A DNA stretch of 64,000 nt, taken from the NCBI RefSeq assembly GCF_001708445.1, contig NZ_CP015637.1, positions 3,163,001-3,227,000 of the forward strand, given 5' to 3'. This DNA comes from Pseudomonas fluorescens. Its GTDB lineage: Bacteria; Pseudomonadota; Gammaproteobacteria; Pseudomonadales; Pseudomonadaceae. A program made the translations under genes and the position numbers. Every line of letters begins with the position of its first letter. Positions within the stretch are counted from its first letter, which is position 1. Below the pieces are notes generated by a model. It searched no databases, was not told where the DNA came from, and saw only the letters and a program-made list of their open reading frames with translations. Of the stretch, positions 42,514 to 50,781 are shown piece after piece.

Positions 42514-43509
42514 TCACTGCGGCGTCGCGGCTTGAACGCCAGCCGCGGGAGCGCCGGCCGGCGCGAAGGCCGCCAGCAAGGCATCCAGGTTGGAACTCAG
42601 CAGCGCTTCGTAGCCGTTGGCTGCGTTGGCAAGCATGCCCGGGTTGCCGATATCCAGGATCAGCAGGCGTGCGCCGCCGTCCTTGATGGCCTGGGCAATC
42701 CTGGCGTCAGGCGCCCACTTATGGACCACCACGTGGATATCCCGCTCGCGCAGGTAGCGGGTCAGGGCCGCAAGGTCGGCGTCGGTCCAGTCGATGTCCT
42801 GGCGCACGAACCAGCCGTCCACATACACGCCAAACTCGCCGAACAGGTAGACCGGCTCGCTGGCCAGCGACAGCACGCGCAGGTCCGGCACCTTCAACAG
42901 GCGGTCACCGTAGTCGGCCTTCAGCTGGCGCAAGCGGTCGTCGAGTGCGGCGAGGTTGCGCTCGATCTGCGGCGCATCAGGGGGGGAAAGGCGCGCCAGG
43001 TCGGCCGCAATCAACGCCGACATGCGCATGGCATTGACCGGGCCCAGCCAGGCGTAGGGTGACGGGCCGCCGTCGCCATCGCGGGCTCCCGCCCAGGGCA
43101 CATCGTTCGAAGGCATGCGGGTCACGGCCACGCCGGGCTTGAAGCTGTCCCATGAGTGCGACGCATCGATCTCGACGATGCGCAGGTTGTGGCGCCGGGC
43201 CGTCGCATACAGCGGATCAGCACGCCACAGGCTGCTCAGGGTGACCACGGCGACGGCCTTCTCGAAGACGGCCGGCTCCAGGCGTGACAGCGCGTTGGCC
43301 TGGCTTTCCATGGGCACGGCGGCGTCCATCGGCACACGCACGACCTCGATGTGTGTGCCTTGACCGAGTGCAGCGGTGAGCGCATACACCGCCGGCAGGG
43401 CGACCAGCACTTGTTGCTGGCCGACCTGCGCAAACGCCGACGGCGCGCCGCCCAACAGCAATGCCAGCAGCGCCAGCCCACGGCGCATGGATGAGTTGAA
43501 CCGTGTCAT
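42514..43509 (-). CDS. Second, divergent ZnuA-like binding protein
   Basis: The 331-residue precursor has a signal peptide (LALLALLLGGAPSAFA) and the SBP family 9 (ZnuA/PsaA) scaffold: VLVALPAVYALTAALG, PYAWLGPVNAMRMSALIA, and a C-terminal helix-rich lobe. The usual metal ligands look replaced: the expected His in the H-x-W-L-D-P segment is Tyr-Ala, and LASEPVYLFGEFGVYV stands where HDAY.Y is normal. It may bind a metal complex or cofactor, or be regulatory. The start at 43509 overlaps the permease stop. A long upstream open frame is inside the permease and is not used. Confidence 0.7.
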   Translation of the reverse strand: MTRFNSSMRRGLALLALLLGGAPSAFAQVGQQQVLVALPAVYALTAALGQGTHIEVVRVPMDAAVPMESQANALSRLEPAVFEKAVAVVTLSSLWRADPLYATARRHNLRIVEIDASHSWDSFKPGVAVTRMPSNDVPWAGARDGDGGPSPYAWLGPVNAMRMSALIAADLARLSPPDAPQIERNLAALDDRLRQLKADYGDRLLKVPDLRVLSLASEPVYLFGEFGVYVDGWFVRQDIDWTDADLAALTRYLRERDIHVVVHKWAPDARIAQAIKDGGARLLILDIGNPGMLANAANGYEALLSSNLDALLAAFAPAGAPAAGVQAATPQ

Positions 43510-44411
43510 ACGCTGGCCCCTTTGAACTGCGGCGCGGTGCCTCGGATGAGGGTGGTGAACGCAAACACCAAGGCCGCGACGATCACAATGGCGCCGCCCG
43601 TGGGTACGGGGATATGGAACTGCATCGGTGCCAGAATGCCGACCACACAGGAAAAGGTCGCAATGACCACGGTCCAGCTGACCAGGCCTGGCAGTGAGTG
43701 GCTGATGTTGCGGGCCGCTGCTGCCGGTATCAGCAGCAAGGCCTCTACCAGTACGGCGCCGATGATCTTCAAGCAGGCGACCGTTACCAGGGTGACCAGC
43801 ACCACGAACAGGTATTCGACGCTGCGCACCTTTACGCCGCGTGCGTGGGCCAGGCTCGGATTCAGGCTGGAGAGCAACATGCCGTTGTACAGCGGCAGGC
43901 CGATCAGCGTGCAAATCACTGTCACGCCCAGCAGTACGTTCATGTCGGTGTGGTCGACGGCCAGGATCGAGCCGAACAGCACACCTTCCATGACGTGTGT
44001 GTTGATTTTTGCCGACACGAACAGCAGCAATGAAGCGCCGACCGCCAGGGAGATGGAGAGGAACACACCGATCAGCGTGTCATTCGCCAGGGTGGTGCGG
44101 TGTTGGGTGTACTTGAGGGTCAGCGCGAACAGCAGGCAGAAGCCGAACATCGAGAAGTAGGGCGAGGTATAGGACTCACCGATCAGCACGCCAATGGCCA
44201 CGCCGGTCATCGCCGCATTGCCCACGGACTGACTGAAGAACGCCATCCGCTTGATCATCACCATCGAGCCCAGCACACCCAGCAACGGTCCGATCAGCAC
44301 TGAGCACATCAACGCATTGATCACGAACTCGTATTCGAACGGCTGCGGCAACACGTGAGTCGCGGCGAGCGCCTGGAGATGGTCGCGAATGAAATCGTAA
44401 AAGGCATTCAT
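43506..44411 (-). CDS. Zn/Mn-type ABC permease (ZnuB/MntB-like)
   Basis: The 301-residue protein has eight to nine helices and matches ABC-3 family permeases: GSMVMIKRMAFFSQSVGNAAMTGVAIG near residue 48, NDTLIGVFLSISLAVGASLL, and KIIGAVLVEALLLIPAAAARN. It moves divalent metal ions, or a related ligand, with the ATPase at 44408-45088. The start at 44411 overlaps the ATPase stop by four bases, and its own stop overlaps the second binding-protein start, so translation is coupled through the cluster. Confidence 0.88.
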   Translation of the reverse strand: MNAFYDFIRDHLQALAATHVLPQPFEYEFVINALMCSVLIGPLLGVLGSMVMIKRMAFFSQSVGNAAMTGVAIGVLIGESYTSPYFSMFGFCLLFALTLKYTQHRTTLANDTLIGVFLSISLAVGASLLLFVSAKINTHVMEGVLFGSILAVDHTDMNVLLGVTVICTLIGLPLYNGMLLSSLNPSLAHARGVKVRSVEYLFVVLVTLVTVACLKIIGAVLVEALLLIPAAAARNISHSLPGLVSWTVVIATFSCVVGILAPMQFHIPVPTGGAIVIVAALVFAFTTLIRGTAPQFKGASV

Positions 44412-45088
44412 CGAATGGCCTCCAGTCGGCTGTCGATCTGATCGGCGGGGCCGTGAAACAGCACCCGCTGGTTGATAAGGGTGACGGACTGCGCGATACG
44501 CTTGACCTGTTCGAGGTCGTGGTTGATCCACAGGATGGTCACCCCACGGCTGTTCAGCTCCGCTACCAGTGTCTCCACCAGGCGCACGCCGGCCTCGTCG
44601 ATCCCGGCGGTGGGTTCATCGAGGATCAACAGCCAGGGCATCGGGCTTATGGCCTGGGCCAGCAGCACGCGCTGACGCTGGCCGCCGGACAGGCTGCCAA
44701 ACGGCTTTTTCCCCATCCCCGCCATACCGGTACGCGCCAGGGCCTCGACATGGGCCGCCTTGGCGGCGCGGCTTGCGCCGAAGAAGGCGGGCCGACGTTG
44801 GCCCAACAGGGCCATGAGATCGTTGACCGTCATCGGCACGTTGCGGTCGAAGTCCGGCAGTTGCGGGACATACCCTAGGGGCGTGACGCATTCACCCTCG
44901 AAGCGGATCGTCCCCGAATGCGGCATCTGGCCCAGCAGCGCACGCACCAGTGAGGTCTTGCCTCCGCCGTTGGGGCCTACCAGGCAATGCAAGGCGCCGG
45001 CTTCTATGCGCAAGCTCACCTGATCGAGCACCTGTGTACCTCCCAGTTGCAGGGAGACGTTGTCGAACACAATGGCGGGGCCGCGCAT
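44408..45088 (-). CDS. Zn/Mn-type ABC ATPase (ZnuC-like)
   Basis: The 226-residue ATPase has Walker A GPNGGGKTSLVRALL near residue 35, the Q-loop YVPQLPDFDRNVPMTVNDL, signature LSGGQRQRVLLAQA, and Walker B LLILDEPTAGID, characteristic of ZnuC/MntA. The start at 45088 has an excellent GGAGG 7 bases upstream and is preferred over an ATG at 45115 that overlaps the binding-protein stop. It powers the permease encoded next. Confidence 0.9.
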   Translation of the reverse strand: MRGPAIVFDNVSLQLGGTQVLDQVSLRIEAGALHCLVGPNGGGKTSLVRALLGQMPHSGTIRFEGECVTPLGYVPQLPDFDRNVPMTVNDLMALLGQRRPAFFGASRAAKAAHVEALARTGMAGMGKKPFGSLSGGQRQRVLLAQAISPMPWLLILDEPTAGIDEAGVRLVETLVAELNSRGVTILWINHDLEQVKRIAQSVTLINQRVLFHGPADQIDSRLEAIR

Positions 45089-45111
45089 CGCGTATTCCTC
45101 CTTTAGCGTAT

Positions 45112-46044
45112 TCATTGCTTCGTAAACTCGACGGCTTGCGCCAGGGTTTCGAGGTTTTCGCGCATCGCCACCTCAAACTCGTCCGCGCTGTAGGTATCGC
45201 CGGTGATGTGGGACAGGGCGAACACCTTCACGCCGGTGGCGGCTTCGATGGGTTTGGCCAAGTCGAGGGAGAAGTTTTTCTCGGCGAACAGCACTTTGAC
45301 GTTGGCCTTCTTGATCGCCTCGATGGTGTTGGCCAACTGGCGTGCCGTCGGCGCGACGCCGTGGCGCGGCTCGATCACGGCGCTTACGAACAGGCCGAAC
45401 TCCTGCATCATGTAGTCGTAGCCCGCATGGGTCGTCGCACAGCGGAACGAAGACAGGTCCAGCGCGGCGAAGCGCGTCATGAAGCCTGCGCGTAGCTCGC
45501 GGATACGGCCCGCATACGCCAGGGCATTTTTTCGATACACCGCAGCGTTGTCCGGGTCCAGCTCTCCCAGCCGGCGAGCGATCTCGAACACCTGCTGTAT
45601 CGCTGCCGTGGTGGACACGAAGGTGTGCGGGTTGACCACCTTGACCCCTTCCTGGTCGCCACCGATGGGAATCAGCGCCACCGTGGCATTCGCCTGGATA
45701 ATCGGCAGCGTTTGCGTGCGGCCGGCAGCCTTGATGATCTGGAAGGCCCATTCATCGTGACCGATGCCGTTGACCACCAGCACATCGATATTCATCGCGC
45801 GGGTAATGTCGTCGGGCTGCGGCTGGTAGTTGTGCGGGTTAGCCTCTGCGGGGATCAGCGCAACGACCTCGGCCCGATCACCGACGATATTGCTCACGAA
45901 GCTGTAGTAGGGATGCAGGGTGATGCCGATCTTGAGCTTCTTTGCCGAGGCGAAGGCAGGGCCGGCAAGCGCGATGGCGGGTATCAACACCAGCAGCGCG
46001 ATACAACGGCGCCACAAGGCGCGGTGTTTCGTAGAAACAGTCAT
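45112..46044 (-). CDS. ZnuA/MntC-like metal-binding protein
   Basis: The 310-residue precursor has a signal peptide (CIALLVLIPAIALAGPAFA) and the SBP family 9 fold with candidate metal ligands in LHPYYSFV, the NPHNYQPQPDD segment, CATTHAGYDYMM and LFAEKNFS. The long His-rich loop of ZnuA is absent, so Mn or another metal is as likely as Zn. The start overlaps the preceding stop. It is the first of two binding proteins for the same ABC transporter. Confidence 0.87.
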   Translation of the reverse strand: MTVSTKHRALWRRCIALLVLIPAIALAGPAFASAKKLKIGITLHPYYSFVSNIVGDRAEVVALIPAEANPHNYQPQPDDITRAMNIDVLVVNGIGHDEWAFQIIKAAGRTQTLPIIQANATVALIPIGGDQEGVKVVNPHTFVSTTAAIQQVFEIARRLGELDPDNAAVYRKNALAYAGRIRELRAGFMTRFAALDLSSFRCATTHAGYDYMMQEFGLFVSAVIEPRHGVAPTARQLANTIEAIKKANVKVLFAEKNFSLDLAKPIEAATGVKVFALSHITGDTYSADEFEVAMRENLETLAQAVEFTKQ

Positions 46045-46745
46045 GGCTGGGTTCCTTTTACGCGTTCGATTTCACTGGCACCGTCGTACGGGATGACTTG
46101 GCGCCAATCCTCGCCGACCAGGGATTCGGGCTTGACGATGGCGGGGTAGGGCGCGTTCGGGTCACGGTGGACCCAGATCGTCGCTTGGTTGGCCCACATC
46201 ACCCCCGCATGGGCGTGACCGATGACCAGCAGGTAGGCGCTCTGGCCCGGTGCATGGCCGCCAGAGCCGTAGTACACCGTTGCACCTTGCCCCAGGGTGG
46301 CCTGGGACACAGCGTTGACGGGCGGGTTCGCCTCAGCGGCATCATCGTCATGGCCACCTGTATGGGCCAGGTGGGAGCCAGGCAGGATCAATTGCCAGTG
46401 CACCTCGCCATTGGTTTTCCAGAAGGCATCCCGGTAGAAGGGCGGCAGCAACAGCGTCTGCGCCTGCTCCAGGGTGACCCAGCCGCCGGTATCGTTGTTG
46501 TTCCAGATGATTTCTTCACCGGCCGGTAACAACGCGCTGTGTATGGCCTGATCGACCGCGCCCAAGCCATCGAAGGAGCGCACCTGCCAGCTCAACGGGG
46601 TGGGCGGGCCAACTCTTTCGGGGCGCAGCAGCACATAGCCTGCCACGCCGGCGATGACGGCCAGGGTCGCCAGCACCAACGCCAGCGACTCCCATCCGCT
46701 GGAGCGTGGGCGCACCTGCGTGATTGCAGCGTCGCGGCGCGCCAT
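46041..46745 (-). CDS. Membrane-anchored His-rich protein (possibly DUF6162)
   Basis: The 234-residue protein has one N-terminal membrane helix (LALVLATLAVIAGVAGYVLL) and a periplasmic domain with several His clusters (HLAHTGGHDDD; GSGGHAPGQ; VIGHAHAGVMW) and Trp residues. I think it belongs to DUF6162, described beside Pseudomonas metal ABC transporters, but this name is from memory. It might hand metal to the binding proteins. The start at 46745 overlaps the previous stop; a longer frame to 46853 is inside the neighbouring gene. Confidence 0.65.
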   Translation of the reverse strand: MARRDAAITQVRPRSSGWESLALVLATLAVIAGVAGYVLLRPERVGPPTPLSWQVRSFDGLGAVDQAIHSALLPAGEEIIWNNNDTGGWVTLEQAQTLLLPPFYRDAFWKTNGEVHWQLILPGSHLAHTGGHDDDAAEANPPVNAVSQATLGQGATVYYGSGGHAPGQSAYLLVIGHAHAGVMWANQATIWVHRDPNAPYPAIVKPESLVGEDWRQVIPYDGASEIERVKGTQP

Positions 46746-47233
46746 CAGAGGAACGCGATCCAGCGGCCCAGGAAGACCACGCCCGCCCACAACAGCAACG
46801 AGCTGAAGCCGGCCACGCGCGCCTGGCGGGGAGGCGGCAGTGTCGTGTCCCATTCGGCAATTCGGCGAAAGGCCCCGAGATGGAAGACTGCCATGTTGAT
46901 CCCCGCCAGTATCAACAGGCCCATTTTGAAAAGGAACGCGGTGTTCTGCACATAGGTCGTGCCATTGGCGCAGAACATCAGCAGGCCAGTGATCACACAG
47001 GTCATGAACGCGACCCAGGTGTACGGCAGCAGATCCTGGATCAGTTTCAGCGCGCCGCGCCGGTGGGCGGTCACGCCAAGCAGGCGTAAGTCCACGACAG
47101 CGATGGTGCCGTAGACGATGGCGATGCCGATCACATGCACCGATTCCAGCATCGGGAACACCGAGCCTGACTCGCGAATGAACGTCGCGAGCTGAGTGTC
47201 CTGGACGGCTTGCAGCAGAGGTTGAATATCCAT
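46745..47233 (-). CDS. Small four-helix membrane protein A (DUF6644-like)
   Basis: The 162-residue protein has about four membrane helices, with a conserved start (FIRESGSVFPMLESVHVIGIAIVYGTIAVVDLRLLGV) and the ending VVFLGRWIAFL. A sister protein is encoded next upstream (47266-47757, 163 residues) with the same pattern (VQSIHIIAITVLFGSALISDLRLAGV, ending ICGRWIAYTI). The paired His near the first helix could bind haem or metal. Function is unknown. AGG lies 8 bases upstream of the start at 47233; a longer frame to 47332 was rejected. Confidence 0.65.
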   Translation of the reverse strand: MDIQPLLQAVQDTQLATFIRESGSVFPMLESVHVIGIAIVYGTIAVVDLRLLGVTAHRRGALKLIQDLLPYTWVAFMTCVITGLLMFCANGTTYVQNTAFLFKMGLLILAGINMAVFHLGAFRRIAEWDTTLPPPRQARVAGFSSLLLWAGVVFLGRWIAFL

Positions 47234-47265
47234 GGAGAATACCTGAGAACTTTGGTTGAAAACGC

Positions 47266-47757
47266 TTAGATCGTGTAGGCGATCCAGCGGCCGCAGATGA
47301 TCACGACGCACCACAAACCGATCGACAGCCACGCACAGGCCTTGACGGAACCCGGCGCGTCGTCACTGTCTACGTTGCCGGCGGGGCGCCGCAGCAGCGG
47401 GCGACGAAGCAGCCAGGTCAAGCTGAACGCGGCCACCACGAGGACCATCTTCAGCCAGAACGTCGAGTTGACGAGCACCCGATCAGGCTCGGCGATGATC
47501 ATCACCAGCCCGGTGCACAACAGGACGATCAGTGCATTGCGCATCCAGGGGTAGTAACGGCGGACGATGCCGCGCAAGGGCTCATCGCTGGCGAACACGC
47601 CCGCCAGGCGCAGATCGGAAATCAGCGCCGAGCCGAAGAGCACGGTGATGGCGATGATATGAATGCTCTGCACCGTGGGGATGACCCACAGGATGTCGCG
47701 GATGGCGGTGCTTAAGGGAGACCCGTAGATCCAGGCAATGATGAGTGAAGAGGACAT
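47266..47757 (-). CDS. Small four-helix membrane protein B (DUF6644-like)
   Basis: The 163-residue protein is a paralogue of the following gene product (46745-47233), sharing the SIHII-DLRLAGV segment and a GRWIA end. It has about four membrane helices and a basic loop (LLRRPLLRRPAGN). The pair could form a heterodimer. GGAGAAAAGCCG precedes the start at 47757. It comes 21 bases after the secreted hydrolase gene, so it is in the same transcript. Function is unknown, and the DUF6644 assignment is tentative. Confidence 0.65.
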   Translation of the reverse strand: MSSSLIIAWIYGSPLSTAIRDILWVIPTVQSIHIIAITVLFGSALISDLRLAGVFASDEPLRGIVRRYYPWMRNALIVLLCTGLVMIIAEPDRVLVNSTFWLKMVLVVAAFSLTWLLRRPLLRRPAGNVDSDDAPGSVKACAWLSIGLWCVVIICGRWIAYTI

Positions 47758-47778
47758 CGGCTTTTCTCCTGCAATGGG

Positions 47779-49269
47779 TTAGAAGTCTTGAGGGTTTGCG
47801 ATCGGATGCAGACCCGCCGCATCCTCCGGTAGCAAGTACCCTTGCTGGATCGAAACGGCTTTGGCGTCTTCGAACTTCTGTGCATAGCGGCTGAAGTTTC
47901 CATAACGCCGGCCGAGCACTTCCTTCGAGTAAGGCACCTTGGTGTCGTAGATCAGCCCGCAGCCGGTCTCTTGGTCGGTGAGGTAGGTGGCGCTTGGCAC
48001 TTGGATCCACGGCGGGCGCACGCCGCCTTGCAGGTTGCCGGTGGCGGGCGCACGGGCAGCGGCCTTGCCGTCGCGTATCACCCGCGGGGCGTTGGGCATC
48101 GGCTTGCCGTCGCGTACCCACTGGTCCATGCCATCCAGCAGCGCCGAGACCACCAGTTCCACCGGTTCGTCATACAGCGTCTGGCAGCGCGGGTCGTCGC
48201 CCTTGCCGACATCGGCCGCGAGCTTCTCGGTGTGCTCCGTGCCGAGGTCGGCCAGACGCAGGTGGGGCATGCCGGTGACTTCGTAGTAGCGCACCTGCGG
48301 GGAGTCGGTGTCCGGGGGCAGGGGGATGCCTTCGATCACGTCATGCATCAATTCGGACTGGCTGTAGACGGTGACGAACGGCACGCCTTCGGGCATCTGC
48401 CGGGGCACGCGGATCACGTCGCCACCCACTTCCCCGTAGGCCATGCGGCCGGTCATGTAGGCGTCGATCAGCGGTGTTTCGTCGGGCATGCGCCATTGCT
48501 GGTGACGGCCCTGGTCGAGATAGTCCATCCAGACTTGCGCGGTGACGGCCCAGCTATTCACATAGACGCGCTGCACATCCAGGCCCGCCAAAGGGCTCTG
48601 TGCCCCTTTGGTTTTAAGCAGCAGCGCCAGTTGCGCACCGATGCCCTGGGACTGGGGCGCAAACGGATCGGGCGCGGCGCCCCGCGTGAAGTGTGCCGGG
48701 TCGTAATAGGTGCCCAGCGGCGCGTAGCGGGCAAAGTCGAAGCGGCGCATGAACTCAAAGTTCACGATCGGTCCGTACTGGGCGATCTGTTCGGCTTCGG
48801 CCTCTGGGGTGTCGGAGATGAACTTGGGGTCCACCGCCGGCTTGTTCACATTCAGCGTGTACCCGACGTATGCGTAGCCGCGGCGCAGCAGATAGTCGCG
48901 GGTCAGGATCCAACCGGCGGCACGTTCGCCGAACCAACTGAATGGTTCGATCACTACCGTGCCATTGAAACGTGCCGGGTCCGCCGGTTTGCGCACCAGA
49001 ATGCGCGTGGTGTAAGGCGCTTCCAACAGGGTTTTGCCAGCGGCGGTGATGGCCGGGGCGACGCCTTGCAGGTAGTACTCTTGCTCGATGTAGCCGTAGT
49101 GGTTGAGGTCGCTGTATTCGGTGCCAGGGCGCGTCGCCGACGACAGCGGCGCCTTGTCGGAAGGCGGCACCGCGATCGCCGTGGGCATGCGGGGCACCTC
49201 AGCGAACGTGTTCGCCGCGATGCACAGCCATAGCACGACGCTGATGCTGATAGGGGTCAGGCGTTCCAT
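47779..49269 (-). CDS. Secreted alpha/beta-hydrolase-domain protein
   Basis: The protein of about 496 residues has a signal peptide (ISISVVLWLCIAANTFA) and matches the large alpha/beta hydrolase domain family (PF20091-like): YIEQEYYLQGVAP, RILVRKPADPARFNGTVVIEP, and a possible nucleophile Ser in the GIGAQLALLLK region, where the classical GxSxG is not obvious (SQGIGAQ). Its substrate is unknown. The start at 49269 has GGAG nine bases upstream, and 49308 is an alternative. It is part of a run of minus-strand genes with a secreted DUF6152 protein. Confidence 0.7.
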   Translation of the reverse strand: MERLTPISISVVLWLCIAANTFAEVPRMPTAIAVPPSDKAPLSSATRPGTEYSDLNHYGYIEQEYYLQGVAPAITAAGKTLLEAPYTTRILVRKPADPARFNGTVVIEPFSWFGERAAGWILTRDYLLRRGYAYVGYTLNVNKPAVDPKFISDTPEAEAEQIAQYGPIVNFEFMRRFDFARYAPLGTYYDPAHFTRGAAPDPFAPQSQGIGAQLALLLKTKGAQSPLAGLDVQRVYVNSWAVTAQVWMDYLDQGRHQQWRMPDETPLIDAYMTGRMAYGEVGGDVIRVPRQMPEGVPFVTVYSQSELMHDVIEGIPLPPDTDSPQVRYYEVTGMPHLRLADLGTEHTEKLAADVGKGDDPRCQTLYDEPVELVVSALLDGMDQWVRDGKPMPNAPRVIRDGKAAARAPATGNLQGGVRPPWIQVPSATYLTDQETGCGLIYDTKVPYSKEVLGRRYGNFSRYAQKFEDAKAVSIQQGYLLPEDAAGLHPIANPQDF

Positions 49270-49304
49270 TCGTAAAGCTCCAGCAGGGGGTTGGATAGGC
49301 GTCA

Positions 49305-50087
49305 TCACTCAAGGCTCAGAGATGCTTTGCCCTCGCTGTCGATCACGATCTGGTTGTTCTCGCACACGTACTCTTGAATGGCGTAGTTGGAGCGCTTGTA
49401 CTCAAACGTAAAGCGATACGGGGTGTTGAGTACTTGCGGGTCTTCGATCAGGACCTGGTTTTCCAAGCGATCCGGCCCGCGCAGCCGGATGCGTTCGGTG
49501 ATCTTCATGGCCGGCCCGTGGGGCACGTCATAGAAGCGCACGTCGGTGCGTACGCTTTGTGTCTCGACCACCAGCGTGTCGCCCTCCCAGTGGCCGCGCG
49601 AATGGCCTTGGTACAGGGGGTCGAGCTTGTCTGTTGGCGGCATGGCCTGGTTCAAGAGAATCCGTCGCACTTGCTGGAGGTACTCGCCGAGGATGATCAC
49701 TTGCTTGTCATCGCGAATGATCTGGATCGGGAAGAGCGCCGCCATCATGGTCGGCATACCCTCGGGCAGGCACCTTGAACTGGTGGTGGCGATCGGCTTC
49801 CCGGCTGCGTTGGCCACGGCTTGTTTCTTCTTGAGCTCGACGTACTCGGCGTCATAGGGTGCCTTGAGGTCCATCGGACCGCCGGGGTGTACCGGATCGT
49901 CCGGGTTTTCGCCGAACCAGTCGTCCGGGGTTCTTTCCCAAGTACCGCTGATGTCAGGCCGGGCGGCCGAGCTGTGCTTGTCGGCTTGGGTTTTCGAGGC
50001 TGTCGCGGCGCTGCTCATCCCGGAGAGCGTCATGAGGACCACCCCCAGAACGATCATGGCTGTGTTGGAAGAACGTGCTCGTTTCAT
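49305..50087 (-). CDS. Secreted protein of unknown function
   Basis: The 260-residue precursor has a signal peptide (MIVLGVVLMTLSGMSSAATA). The mature protein begins PDISGTWERTPDDWFG and contains CLPEGMPTMM and the segment QGHSRGHWEGDTLVVETQS, recurrent in secreted proteins that sit beside DUF6152 genes in proteobacteria. No catalytic motif was recognised. The start at 50087 has GGAG eight bases upstream. It lies between the DUF6152 gene and the secreted hydrolase gene, probably in the same operon. Confidence 0.65.
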   Translation of the reverse strand: MKRARSSNTAMIVLGVVLMTLSGMSSAATASKTQADKHSSAARPDISGTWERTPDDWFGENPDDPVHPGGPMDLKAPYDAEYVELKKKQAVANAAGKPIATTSSRCLPEGMPTMMAALFPIQIIRDDKQVIILGEYLQQVRRILLNQAMPPTDKLDPLYQGHSRGHWEGDTLVVETQSVRTDVRFYDVPHGPAMKITERIRLRGPDRLENQVLIEDPQVLNTPYRFTFEYKRSNYAIQEYVCENNQIVIDSEGKASLSLE

Positions 50088-50151
50088 TGAAATGTCTCCG
50101 CGTTGCTGGTTTGCCCAGTTCTGGTGTTGCCGCATTCGCAAAGGGCTGCGT

Positions 50152-50544
50152 TCAGCCGCCGCCCGAGAGCACCACGTCACCCATCTTGATCTCCACCAGC
50201 AACCCGCCCGGCTCGCCGCTTTTCAACGGCTTGAACGACACCTCGGCGCTTTCGCCAGCCTTGACCGAGCTGGACGTCCAGCCCGTGCGTTGCAGCGCGT
50301 TGACGCTGCCCGTCTCGATCTTGTAGCGCTGTGCCGGCGGGCCGGGAACGTCGAGGTAAATCGTGATGTGGGGGTTGGTCCAGGCGAAGCGCTCGACGAC
50401 ACCCTTAATCGTGATCGTCTGGGTCTGGTCGAACAGCGCAAATGAATGGTGGGCACTGGCAACAGGCGGTAAGGCACTGCAGCCGATCAGGGTTAGAAGA
50501 CAAAGCCCCTGACGGAGCAACGGGAAGCGTGACAAAGGGGACAT
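50152..50544 (-). CDS. DUF6152-family secreted protein
   Basis: The 130-residue precursor has a signal peptide ending PPVASA and the family hallmark AHHSFALFDQTQTITIKGVVERFAWTNPHI at its mature N-terminus. The double His next to the cleavage site and WTNPH are typical of DUF6152, a beta-rich fold of unknown function found beside the type of secreted protein encoded next. It heads the minus-strand cluster. The divergent region to the porin gene is 237 bases long. Confidence 0.75.
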   Translation of the reverse strand: MSPLSRFPLLRQGLCLLTLIGCSALPPVASAHHSFALFDQTQTITIKGVVERFAWTNPHITIYLDVPGPPAQRYKIETGSVNALQRTGWTSSSVKAGESAEVSFKPLKSGEPGGLLVEIKMGDVVLSGGG

Positions 50545-50781
50545 GGCGGGGGGCCTCGTTTTTTATGGTTCTTATGAACCGAGCATAGGGAGCTCGCGTT
50601 CAGAGGCGTATCCCAAAACGGCAACCGTTGAAGGTTTTCAGGCGCTTGGCGCGGATGAGGTATCCCGTAACGACAGATCGGCGCGCAGGCCCTTGCAGAT
50701 GCTGATTTGGGTTACCGCGTTGGCGGCCCAAGCCGAAACACTTGGGCTTTACCTCAGAACTATAAAAACAGGAGAGACGTT

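Noticed and set aside
42514..43914. Long version of the second binding protein starting at 43914
   Set aside because: The upstream part lies inside the permease gene; ATG 43509 gives a normal signal peptide and overlaps the permease stop.
47842..49233. 463-codon plus-strand frame over the secreted hydrolase gene
   Set aside because: Shadow of a gene with signal peptide and good start; no own features.
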